Shown one piece after another: positions 6,773-15,050 of a stretch of DNA of 20,819 nucleotides (positions are counted from its first letter, which is position 1; each line of letters starts with the position of its first letter). The DNA is taken from the NCBI GenBank assembly GCA_964405755.1, contig CAYOPF010000041.1, forward strand, positions 1 to 20,819, given 5' to 3'. Below the pieces are notes generated by a model. That model made no database searches, had not been told where the DNA came from, and saw only the letters and a list, made by a program, of their open reading frames with translations. The stretch is from GWF2-33-9 sp964405755 (GTDB lineage Bacteria; Bacteroidota; Ignavibacteria; Kapaibacteriales; UBA2268). Both the position numbers and the translations under genes were made by a program.

Positions 6773-9700
6773 ATGAAGCNNNNNNNNNNGTTTCGCTTGG
6801 TGCATCAACTCTTAAAGTGGTGAAAGCCAAGTTGGAACAATATAATACTATCTCAGTTATCGATAAGCAAATTATCAACCATCAAGGCAATCCCCATAAA
6901 TACTTTAAGGAAGCACTTCAGTTAATTAACGAAGAAAAATCCCCTATCGTGGTAACCGGACGCAAATTTCGAAATTTAGTCAAATTACCTTCGATATCCG
7001 AGTCCGAAGCAACAGAAAATGCTTATCAATATCTGAAAAACATATACCCAAATATTGTATCGATTGCATCTGTCGGTGCTGAATCTTTCATTATTTATTC
7101 TTTGGATGAAACAGGTCATATAATTGATGTAAGAACCAAAAATCAATGCGCTTCGGGTACTGGAGAATTTTATTTACAACAAATTCGAAGGATGGATTTA
7201 TCAATTGACGAGGCAATTGAGAGTAGTTTAACCTGTGATCCACACCGAGTATCCGGACGCTGTTCTGTTTTTGCCAAATCGGATTGCACACACGCTTTGA
7301 ACAAAGGAACTCCAAAAGGCGAAGTAGCGGCAGGTCTTTCCTTAATGATAGCCGACAAAATCATAGAATTGTTGCATAAAGAGAAGAGTGGACCCAAACT
7401 TATCGTAGGTGGATTATCTAAAAACAGCGCAATAATGGATAATATTTCCAATAACTTTGAAATAATTATCCCTAAGGAAAGCAATTATTTCGAAGCACTA
7501 GGTGCAGCAATTTATGGATTAAAAAACCAGTTAGATTCAAAATTTGATTTAAATGATATTTTCCAAAACCAACTAAGCTCTTTTTCATTCCACGAACCAC
7601 TAAGTAAATTTGAGAATTTAGTTGAATTCAAAGCCAACAAATGCAACATTGATTCAATAAGCAACGAAGTTGTTCTTGGTTTGGATGTCGGCTCTACTAC
7701 CACAAAAGCAGTTCTTGTTGATACCAAAAGTAAAGAAATACTCTCAAAAGTTTATTTATACACTCACGGCGATCCAATAGGCGCTTCCAAGAAGTGTTAT
7801 CAAGCTTTGGTTGAACAGCTGCCAAAAGAAACCCAAATAATTGGTCTTGGAACGACTGGATCTGGAAGACATATTGCTGGACTTCATGCTCAAACATCTG
7901 CAATATTCAATGAAATTATTGCCCATGCTGCAGCAGCTATCCATTTCGATCCCAAGGTTGATACCATATTCGAAATTGGCGGACAGGACGCTAAATACAC
8001 TCATATTTTTAACAAAGTTCCTGCCGATTATGCAATGAACGAAGCTTGCTCCGCCGGGACAGGATCATTTATAGAAGAATCAGCCTTCGAAACCCTTGGT
8101 TATAAAGTAAATGAAATACAAGAAATAGCATTAGGTTCTACTAACCCTCCAAACTTTTCGGATCAATGTGCTGCATTTATCAGCAGTGATATCAAAACTG
8201 CTCTTCAGGAGGGGATTACCAAGGAAAACATTGTGGCTGGACTGACATATTCGATTTGTATGAATTATATCAACCGGGTGAAGGGAAATCGGCCTGTAGG
8301 AAATAAAATTCTGATGCAAGGTGGAGTATGTTACAACAAAGCTATTCCGATTGCAATGGCTGCATTAACCGGAAAAAATATTGTTGTGCCGCCAGATCCA
8401 GGATTGATGGGAGCATTTGGTGTTGCTTTGGAAACAATCGAAAAAATCGAATTGGGATTAATTGAGAAAAACGATTTTGATTTAGTTGATTTAATTAATA
8501 GAAATGTAGAGTATCTCTCTCCATTTGAATGCAAAGGAGGAATGGAAAAATGCGACATGGGTTGCGAAATTAACCTGATAAAGATAAACGATAAAAAACA
8601 TCCATTTGGAGGAGCATGCAATAAATATTATAACTTGATTCAAAATAAAAAAGTTGATGCAACAAAGTATGATTTTGTAAAAATCAGAGAAGAAATCATT
8701 TTTGAGAAATACTCCAAAGAAAACAACGATTTAAAACAAATAACTATCGGGATAAATAATTCCTTTCATACCAGTACAATTTTTCCATTATTCTATGGTT
8801 TCTTTTCAAAACTTGGTTTTAGTGTTGTGTTATCAGATAAATTCGACGAACGTGGCTATCAGCGCGAAAACACATCATTTTGCTTTCCAGCACAACTTTC
8901 CTTAGGTTTGTTCCAAAACTTGTTAGATAAACATTGTGATTACTATTTTGTTCCCAATATTTACGAAATGTACGTTAAAGGTTCCGAAAATGATCGACTT
9001 GATTTCAATTCCACTTGTGTTTTTGTACAAGGAGAGCCATTATTTTTAAAACAAGCATTCAAAGATTATCAACTAGAAAATAAACTTATATCCCCTAAGT
9101 TGAATTTTGCAAAAGGTTGGCATACACAGATAAACCAATTTACAGAAGTAGCAAACCAATTAGGAATATTCGACTTAAATTCAATCGAAGATGCCTATCG
9201 ATATGGATGTGAGTTATTGAAAAAAGCCGAAGATGATTTACAAATAGTGGGAAGTACTTTTTTGCAAAAATTAGAAAAAAATCCAGATGATTTTGCAATT
9301 GTTCTGATTGGTCGGAATTACAATTCGTTTAGTGAATTTGCAAATAAGAACATCCCTCTAAAAGTAGCATCGAGGGGAATTAATGTGATCCCCTACGACA
9401 TGTTACCATACCACGATGAGAATTATCCCGACTCGATGTATTGGGAAGCTGGTAAGAAAATACTGAAAGCAACAAATTTCGTAAAAAAACATCCACAACT
9501 CTATCCCCTATATATCACCAATTTCTCTTGTGGACCCGATTCATTGATTATAACTACATTTCGAGAGATGATGGGCAGCAAACCTAGTTTAACATTAGAA
9601 TTAGACAGTCATTCGGCAGATGCAGGAATCAATACACGATTGGATGCCTTTATCGATATTATTCATAACAACCGAAAGGCAACCAAGATTGAAACGAACG

Positions 9701-10569
9701 ATTCTGTTTTTGATTACAAGATATGTGATTTAGAGAGTAAAGATGGACTTGGATATATAAATACTCCAGATGGAAATCAAATTCCATTGAATAATCTTAA
9801 TGTAAAACTATTAATACCCTCAATGGGCGACCTTGCGGCTCCCCTATTTTCAGCTGCATTGCGGAGTTTGGGATATAACGCTATTGGTTTACCTGAAGCT
9901 ACACATAAAACATTACAGTTAGGAAGGTCTGTTTCGACAGGTAAAGAATGTTTGCCATTAATCCTAATGGCCGGAGGATTAATTGAATGGATGGAAAATG
10001 AGTGGAATGGTTCGGACTATGTAGTGTTTTTTAACGTACAAGGTGCAGGAAATTGTCGTTTGGGTCAATATCCGGTATTCTTACGGCATTTAATTCGAAG
10101 AAAAAAATGGGACAAAGTTGCACAAATGACCTTGATGAACGAGGATGGGTTTGCTGGATTTGGCGAAGACTTTGCAGTTCGAGGCATTCAGGCAATTATG
10201 GCGAGCGATATATTGGACGATGTAAGATCCGGGATTATGACATTGGCAAAGGATCCAGAAAATGGACTGAGTTATTTCAATTCTCAATTTAGTGAATTAG
10301 TAGGAATTATGCAAGATAAACCGAAATATTTTATCGAAGCTCTTAAAGTAATTGCTCAAAGAATAAAACAAAATATTTCAATAAAAAAAGCAATAGAAGA
10401 TGCTGATTATGTTGCCATTCTAGGAGAAATATATGTTCGTCGTGACGGATTTTCGCATAAATGGTTGAACAGATATTTTGCAAAACACGGCTTTATTGCC
10501 AAAATTGCATACATTACTGAATCGACAAACATTTACTCGAACCCGAAGAATCTTTCCGAAACAAAGTAG
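6773..10569 (+). CDS. Fused double activase / DUF2229 2-hydroxyacyl-CoA dehydratase-like protein, frameshifted 3' end
   Basis: This giant protein (about 1,265 residues here; relatives run to about 1,400) belongs to the 'acyl-CoA dehydratase activase-related' family. Numbering below takes residue 1 at 6763. Domain 1 (about 10-255) is a BadF/BcrA/HgdC activase with SLGASTLK, NQCASGTGEF (C129) and GRCSVFAKSDC (C167). Domain 2 (about 303-560) is a second activase with DVGSTTTK (308-315), FEIGGQDAKY, NEACSAGTGSF (C429) and DQCAAF (C469). A cysteine cluster follows (C590, C597, C601, C619), then a DUF2229-type and dehydratase D-subunit-like region with NFSCGPDS (C923), STGKEC (C1063) and GAGNCRLGQY (C1098). 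Such activases use ATP to push an electron from a [4Fe-4S] cluster into a dehydratase or reductase; the substrate here is unknown. Ten Ns cover codons near the start, so I take ATG 6773 (ATGAAG) as the likely start; it is in frame only if the true gap length leaves remainder 2 on division by 3. The 3' end is truncated at TAG 10567-10569 by an apparent frameshift. Confidence 0.85.
6780..6789. other. Assembly gap (10 Ns)
   Basis: Ten consecutive Ns lie inside the 5' end of the activase gene. A round 10 is often a scaffolding placeholder, so the true number of missing bases is unknown. The gap hides the first residues before VSLGAST and makes the start codon and frame uncertain. Confidence 0.98.
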
Positions 10570-10592
10570 AAAGGAAAATCCGACATAATTAT

Positions 10593-11087
10593 ATGAAAAG
10601 ACTCGAAAAGAAAATCAAGAATATTATGACAAAATCTGGTTATTACAAGTACGAAGGCAATCATATAAAGAAGATTATTAACAATTCTACTCATATAATC
10701 ACACTTGATTTCAAAGGTGAACCTGGAATCGTTCTTGGAGGCACTTTAACTCATGGATTAACTGATTATGCGGGAATTATTAATATCGGACCTTTTGCTT
10801 GTATGCCCACCCGAATTACCGAAGCAGTAGTTCTGCCCGAACTTACTGTAGAAGGTAAGGAAAAGGCTTTAAAAAATTCAGATCCATATTTTACTATGTC
10901 TGATTATTGGAATGGAAAAATGCATATCCCGTTTCTGACTATTGAAACTGATGGAAATCCATTCCCGCAAATAATTGAAGCTAAATTGGAAACATTTATT
11001 TTGCAGGCAAAACGATCATCCCGATTAATGAAACAAAATTCAAAAAAGAAAAGCGATACTAACAAATTAATTCTTGAGAAAAACTAG
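10593..11087 (+). CDS. Detached C-terminal domain of the activase/DUF2229 protein
   Basis: This 164-residue reading frame continues the preceding protein in another frame (-1 relative to it). IINIGPFACMPTRITEAVV and PFLTIETDGNPFPQIIEAKLE match the C-terminal end of long activase/DUF2229 proteins, which normally read G(V)IxIGPFGCMP..xEA.. and PFLxxExDGxPFPQxIEARLE. The same frame is open upstream back to 10521 with a plausible family linker (around ESFRNKVERKIRHNY), so the coding sequence does not really begin at the ATG at 10593. The simplest reading is one gene broken by a 1-base loss (or 2-base gain) between about 10521 and 10566. Alternatively it is a separately translated subunit: AAAGGAAAA at 10570-10578 could serve as a poor ribosome binding site 15 or so bases before the ATG. 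The last 30 residues are lysine-rich and probably disordered. Confidence 0.8.
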   Translation: MKRLEKKIKNIMTKSGYYKYEGNHIKKIINNSTHIITLDFKGEPGIVLGGTLTHGLTDYAGIINIGPFACMPTRITEAVVLPELTVEGKEKALKNSDPYFTMSDYWNGKMHIPFLTIETDGNPFPQIIEAKLETFILQAKRSSRLMKQNSKKKSDTNKLILEKN

Positions 11088-11285
11088 CTGTTTTATTCAT
11101 CATTAATTGAAGTGAGTTAATCACTTTATTTCAATACAAAATTTCGATGTTTTTTGCGTTGAATTGTTGAATTTTAGTTATCAATTATCATCACGGCTCT
11201 TGCAATCGGAGGATTTTCTTCTTTTCGATTGAAAATGCTGCAAAAACTTTTTTTTTCATAATTTAGATTTTTTTTAAATAGTCAA
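11088..11285 (+). other. Non-coding stretch with weak hairpins
   Basis: This 198-base gap separates the activase remnant from the nucleotide-sugar genes. It holds an AT-rich inverted repeat (AAGTGA at 11110-11115, TCACTT at 11121-11126) and a hairpin of ten pairs, three of them G-U (11203-11212 with 11222-11231). T-runs follow further on at about 11247 and 11270. Neither hairpin is immediately followed by a T-run, so neither is a good terminator. I see no convincing promoter box or small gene, though the promoter of the next operon is expected here. Confidence 0.35.
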
Positions 11286-12377
11286 ATGGAAAAAAGTATT
11301 GCGGTAATATTGGCAGGGGGCTTTGGTGTTCGACTATGGCCAATAAGTAGCGAAAAGAATCCTAAGCAATTCAACAATTTTCTGGGTGATGGTTCTTTAA
11401 TATCAAATACGTACCTAAGATTACTCAACTATTTTGATCGTGACGACATTTATATTGTTACACAAACTTTTTTCTTTGATAAAATTTTAAAACACATTCC
11501 AAATTTCAAGTTATCTAATTTAATTTTGGAACCATACGTTCGCAATACAGCAGCCGCAATCACATATTCTTACTATCACTTACATAAGAAGTATCCGGTA
11601 GATACCACTTGTTTTATGTTTCCATCAGATCACCAAATTTCGAATATGTACGAATTCGGCAATAGTTTAGAAATCGCCCAAAAATCGGCAGAGCAATTAT
11701 CTGGAATTATAACTCTTGGAATTAAGCCAGAAAATCCCGACACACAGTTTGGATATATCCAACTCGACGAAGGTAGGTTTATGCAAAATGAACTTTATGA
11801 GTTAGGAGTAAGGTGGGTGAGAACATTTGCCGAAAAACCAGATGCAAGAACCGCCGAACGGTTTATTAATGCCGGTGATTTTGTTTGGAACAGCGGAATT
11901 TTTGCTTTTTCTCTTGGTAATTTCGAAACTGAACTACTCCAACATTTGCCAAATTATTATCAGGTTTTTAATAAATTAGAGTCAACATTTGAACAACCAA
12001 ATTTTGCTGAAGAACTTGACACTGCCTATCGTTCCATTACACCAATATCTTTCGATAACGGAATTTTAGAAAAATCGAAGAATGTTTTTTGTGTAGTGAG
12101 CAAATTTGATTGGAGTGATGTTGGTTCGTGGGATGAATTGTATCGTTTGTCTATGAAGGACACTTCTGGTAATCATATTAGTGGCGAGGTTGTTACCCAT
12201 AATACCCGAAATTCATTAATTATTTCAAGAGATCGTTTGGTTACGACTTACGATATAGATAATCTGATAATTGTAGAAACCCCATCTTCTACTTTTATAT
12301 GTCGCCGAGGCAGCAGTTCCGGTATCAAATTCATATTGGAGCATCTAAAATCAAAAGGAATTAAGGAATATCTTTAA
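11286..12377 (+). CDS. manC: Mannose-1-phosphate guanylyltransferase
   Basis: It makes GDP-mannose from mannose-1-phosphate and GTP, the donor for mannose and, after conversion, fucose-type sugars in surface polysaccharides. The 363-residue length fits the single-domain form without a fused phosphomannose isomerase. Motifs, in order: AGGFGVRLWPISSEKNPKQF (10-29, the nucleotide-binding loop), LEPYVRNTAAAI (81-92), FPSDH (112-116), LGIKPENPDTQFGYI (144-158), FAEKPD (181-186), DFVWNSGIFAF (198-208) and FDWSDVGSWDEL (274-285). The signature GxGTRLWP has Val15 in place of Thr, a mild oddity; the Arg and the downstream Lys are kept. It is the first gene of a unit: the next ATG touches its stop codon. 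Confidence 0.9.
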   Translation: MEKSIAVILAGGFGVRLWPISSEKNPKQFNNFLGDGSLISNTYLRLLNYFDRDDIYIVTQTFFFDKILKHIPNFKLSNLILEPYVRNTAAAITYSYYHLHKKYPVDTTCFMFPSDHQISNMYEFGNSLEIAQKSAEQLSGIITLGIKPENPDTQFGYIQLDEGRFMQNELYELGVRWVRTFAEKPDARTAERFINAGDFVWNSGIFAFSLGNFETELLQHLPNYYQVFNKLESTFEQPNFAEELDTAYRSITPISFDNGILEKSKNVFCVVSKFDWSDVGSWDELYRLSMKDTSGNHISGEVVTHNTRNSLIISRDRLVTTYDIDNLIIVETPSSTFICRRGSSSGIKFILEHLKSKGIKEYL

Positions 12378-12932
12378 ATGAAATTGATTCAAGAGGTCTT
12401 TGGTGCAATTAAATTAATTCAATTTGAGAAATTCGGGGATGAAAGAGGTTTTTTTTCTGAAGTATTCAGAACTGATATGCTTTCCGGTCTCGGAATCAAC
12501 GACTCATTTGTTCAAGAGAATCAATCAATTTCGTATAATAATGTAATTCGTGGATTGCATTTGCAATATATTCCTAAGCAATCTAAATTAATCAGAGTAG
12601 TGAAAGGAACGGCTAAATTCATTGAATTAGATTTTCGCCCTGGCGACACTTACGGCAAACATGCCGAATTTATAATAAATGATTCGGACAATGTTCTATT
12701 ATGGGTTCCATTTGGCTTTGCTAATGGATTTTTATCCATGTCGGATGAGCTTATTGTGAATTATAAAGTAACAGATTACTGGAATAGTAATGGCGAAATT
12801 GTTATTAGATACGACTCTCCAGAATTGAATATTAATTGGCAAATTACTCATCCTACTGTTTCCGAAAAGGACTTAGCTGGCTTCACATTTTCAGATTTTA
12901 CTCAACATATTTTACCTAAAATTAACTTTTAA
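12378..12932 (+). CDS. rfbC: dTDP-4-dehydrorhamnose 3,5-epimerase-like cupin (RmlC family)
   Basis: RmlC enzymes epimerise carbons 3 and 5 of dTDP-4-keto-6-deoxyglucose on the way to dTDP-L-rhamnose. The 184 residues show FGDERGFFSEVF (19-30), NNVIRGLHLQ (54-63, with the base His61), KLIRVVKGTAKFIELDFR, WVPFGFANGF (109-118), YKVTDYW (129-135, with Tyr129) and RYDSPELNINW (144-154, with Asp146). The His/Asp dyad and the Tyr are present. Oddity: the near-invariant GFAHGF reads GFANGF (Asn116), and the second Tyr of YxxTxYY is Trp135. No rmlA, rmlB or rmlD lies in the window, so a related epimerase acting on another nucleotide sugar is possible. The ATG directly follows the stop of manC with no gap, implying translational coupling. 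Confidence 0.83.
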   Translation: MKLIQEVFGAIKLIQFEKFGDERGFFSEVFRTDMLSGLGINDSFVQENQSISYNNVIRGLHLQYIPKQSKLIRVVKGTAKFIELDFRPGDTYGKHAEFIINDSDNVLLWVPFGFANGFLSMSDELIVNYKVTDYWNSNGEIVIRYDSPELNINWQITHPTVSEKDLAGFTFSDFTQHILPKINF

Positions 12933-12933
12933 A

Positions 12934-13974
12934 ATGACAACTTTATCAAAACCTAAAGAGAATTATTTCAAATATATCCTTCTTTTTATTCTTACATTTA
13001 TTACCTGCTCGGTTGCTGGTGCTCAATGGGGAAATTACAATTTCCTGGAAATTTCTAACTGGATTTATGGCTGGCTTTATGCCGTATTGATACTCACTTT
13101 TTTATCTTTCCATGAGTTTGGACATTACTTTGCTGCACGTTACCATGGATTCAATACTTCTTTACCATATTATATCCCTTTCCCTGTTCCGTTTGTATTG
13201 AACTTTGGAACTTTTGGAGCAGTTATTCGGATGAGGGAACCCATCCAATCAAAGAAAGCTCTATTCGATGTGGGCATTGCAGGACCTCTTGCTGGTTTTG
13301 TCGTTAGTATCATTTTTTTATTAATAGGTTTTGCGTATTTGCCCAATCAATATGATATATTCAGAATTCACCCTGAATACTTAACAGAACTTGGTGGAAT
13401 TATTCCCTCCACAGGACTACATTTTGGGGATACACTTTTATTTTCCTTTTTAAGGTGGTTATATGTTCCCGAAGGTCGATTTATGCCACCTATGAACGAG
13501 ATTTACCATTTTCCATTTCTTAATGTAGGTTGGTTTGGACTATTTGTAACTTCAATGAATTTACTACCAATGGGGCAACTCGATGGTGGGCATATATTAT
13601 ATGCAATGTTTGGCAGTAAGAAACATCTGATTATTGCAAGAATGACAATGTGGACTTTATTATTTATTGGCACGCTTGGTTCAGTTTACGAAGTTTACGT
13701 TTTTCTTCAAGGCAGTTTCAATAGTGAGATTATGCTCGGTATTCAACAGTATTTATATCCCAAATTGGATTGGCTCTATAAATCTGCTCCTATACTTTCG
13801 CAATTTTGGGCTGGTTGGTTTCTGTGGGGTATAATTGGTAAATTTTTTGTAAAGCTAAATCACCCACCAGCAATTGATGAATCGCCAATTGGAAGTGGAA
13901 GGATGATTCTTGGTTGGTTTGCAATAATTATGCTCTTAAGTAGTTTTTCGATTAATGCAATTTGGATAAAATAA
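12934..13974 (+). CDS. Site-2 protease family (M50) membrane metalloprotease
   Basis: The product is 346 residues with several hydrophobic segments (about 13-30, 43-59, 113-134, 195-212, 236-256 and 325-343). The zinc site is HEFGH (60-64), with the third ligand in LPMGQLDGGH (211-220, Asp217), as in M50 proteases that cut within the membrane. The stretch FGTFGAVIRMREPI (91-104) and the following ALFDVGIAGPLAG (109-121) are also typical of this family. No PDZ domain is visible between the two halves, so it is nearer the short, plant-like or archaeal-like form than RseP. The substrate is unknown. Its ATG is one base after the preceding stop, so it is part of the manC unit, although a link to nucleotide sugars is not evident. 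Confidence 0.9.
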   Translation: MTTLSKPKENYFKYILLFILTFITCSVAGAQWGNYNFLEISNWIYGWLYAVLILTFLSFHEFGHYFAARYHGFNTSLPYYIPFPVPFVLNFGTFGAVIRMREPIQSKKALFDVGIAGPLAGFVVSIIFLLIGFAYLPNQYDIFRIHPEYLTELGGIIPSTGLHFGDTLLFSFLRWLYVPEGRFMPPMNEIYHFPFLNVGWFGLFVTSMNLLPMGQLDGGHILYAMFGSKKHLIIARMTMWTLLFIGTLGSVYEVYVFLQGSFNSEIMLGIQQYLYPKLDWLYKSAPILSQFWAGWFLWGIIGKFFVKLNHPPAIDESPIGSGRMILGWFAIIMLLSSFSINAIWIK

Positions 13975-14009
13975 AAAATTAAACATATATTTATAATCTC
14001 AATTTCAAA

Positions 14010-14972
14010 ATGAAAATCTCAAAGAACACATATTTTTTTATATTTTATTTTTTCCTTTTAATTTTCGCAAAAGAAATTTTTGCACAAAATCTGAGTGCAA
14101 TTCCTTCAATGTTTTTAGAACGTCTACAAAAATTGGATTCTGTCTTTGTTTTCAAAAACATTCCTTACGATATTCAAATTGATAAGGATTCAGTTCGAAA
14201 TCAATTGGATGTTTACTTTAAAGTAAATGGCAATGGGTTGCGTCCAATAATGCTATATATTCACGGAGGTGGATGGAATTCAGGTAGCAAAGAATTTGAT
14301 TCACAGAAAATTAGGTCAATTTTGGATAGTGGCTTTATCTTTGTATCGACGAATTATCGACTATCACCTAACCCAGTAGATTTGAACAATCAAAATCGTA
14401 TTAAATACCCCGACCATGTGCGTGATGTAGCAAAGACATTTTCGTTCCTTATGAAATTTCTTCCACTGATAGGTGGCGACACATCAAAAATATGTTTGAT
14501 AGGACATTCAGCAGGTGGAAATATAGCCTTAACTTTAGGGTTAATGCCCCAATTTCTCTCTGATTATAAATTGGATGGTAGAAACATTCAGTGTATCATT
14601 AATTTAGATGGAGCTGGATTAAATATTCCCGAATTCATTAAAGTAATTAATGGTTCCTACAAAAGTTGGTTCCTAAACGCGTTTGGTACAACTGAAACTG
14701 AACATCGATTGGCATCCCCGTTACATCAATTTTCGCGAGATAGGATTCTTCCTGCGATTTTGCATGTTTATCAAAACACAACTCATCGTACCAGATTTGC
14801 AAATCAATTTGCCGATAGTATTTCTTTTTACTATAATTATATAGAATTACTTGAAATTCAGAGATATGACCATAACGAAATACTAACAAAATTCATGGAT
14901 TTTTCCGATTATTATTCCATTGATTATAATAGAAAAATCTTTGAATTTATCAGAAGATTTATAAAAAGATAA
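14010..14972 (+). CDS. Exported alpha/beta hydrolase (esterase-like)
   Basis: The product is 320 residues. A signal peptide is clear (hydrophobic 8-20, probable cleavage after IFA at 25). The hydrolase core has YIHGGGW (83-89, oxyanion hole), STNYRLSP (113-120), LIGHSAGGN (163-171, nucleophile Ser167) and probably RYDHNEI (285-291, His288). The acid residue is likely near 269 or in the preceding strand, but I cannot fix it. This pattern is that of the HGGG-type esterase/lipase group (BD-FAE-like), which hydrolyses esters or polysaccharide acetyl/feruloyl groups outside the cell; the exact substrate is unknown. It lies 35 bases after the site-2 protease with no promoter or terminator seen between them, so it is probably the last gene of the unit, ended by the hairpin at 15021-15039. 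Confidence 0.88.
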   Translation: MKISKNTYFFIFYFFLLIFAKEIFAQNLSAIPSMFLERLQKLDSVFVFKNIPYDIQIDKDSVRNQLDVYFKVNGNGLRPIMLYIHGGGWNSGSKEFDSQKIRSILDSGFIFVSTNYRLSPNPVDLNNQNRIKYPDHVRDVAKTFSFLMKFLPLIGGDTSKICLIGHSAGGNIALTLGLMPQFLSDYKLDGRNIQCIINLDGAGLNIPEFIKVINGSYKSWFLNAFGTTETEHRLASPLHQFSRDRILPAILHVYQNTTHRTRFANQFADSISFYYNYIELLEIQRYDHNEILTKFMDFSDYYSIDYNRKIFEFIRRFIKR

Positions 14973-15006
14973 TTTAGTTTTATAGTAAACTCTTGTTTCA
15001 TCTGAC

Positions 15007-15050
15007 CAAAAAATCATTGACATAGATTAATAATCTATGATTCTTTTTTA
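15007..15050. terminator. Bidirectional terminator overlapping the glnS stop codon
   Basis: A perfect 8-bp stem (CATAGATT at 15021-15028, AATCTATG at 15032-15039, loop AAT) has a T-run to its right (about 15044-15049) and an A-run to its left (about 15008-15013). It fits an intrinsic terminator for both convergent genes. The stem contains the stop codon of glnS (15035-15037), so the terminator is part of the coding end. The stem is AT-rich and only moderately stable. Confidence 0.65.

Noticed and set aside
6763..6790. TTG at 6763 as the activase start.
   Set aside because: It is in frame only because the gap is written as exactly 10 Ns, and MIFYE does not resemble the start of this family; ATG 6773 is preferred.
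7170..8621. Several minus-strand open frames of 60-104 codons under the activase gene (for example 7170-7484 and 8331-8621).
   Set aside because: They lie wholly opposite a strongly conserved coding sequence, have no recognisable motifs or start signals, and are the expected antisense shadows.
10521..10593. Programmed -1 ribosomal frameshifting joining the two activase frames.
   Set aside because: I see no slippery heptamer of the X XXY YYZ type in the zero frame and no clear stimulatory hairpin; an indel or sequence error is simpler.
11105..11135. Inverted repeat after the activase remnant as a rho-independent terminator.
   Set aside because: The stem is short and AT-rich, and no T-run follows at the right distance.
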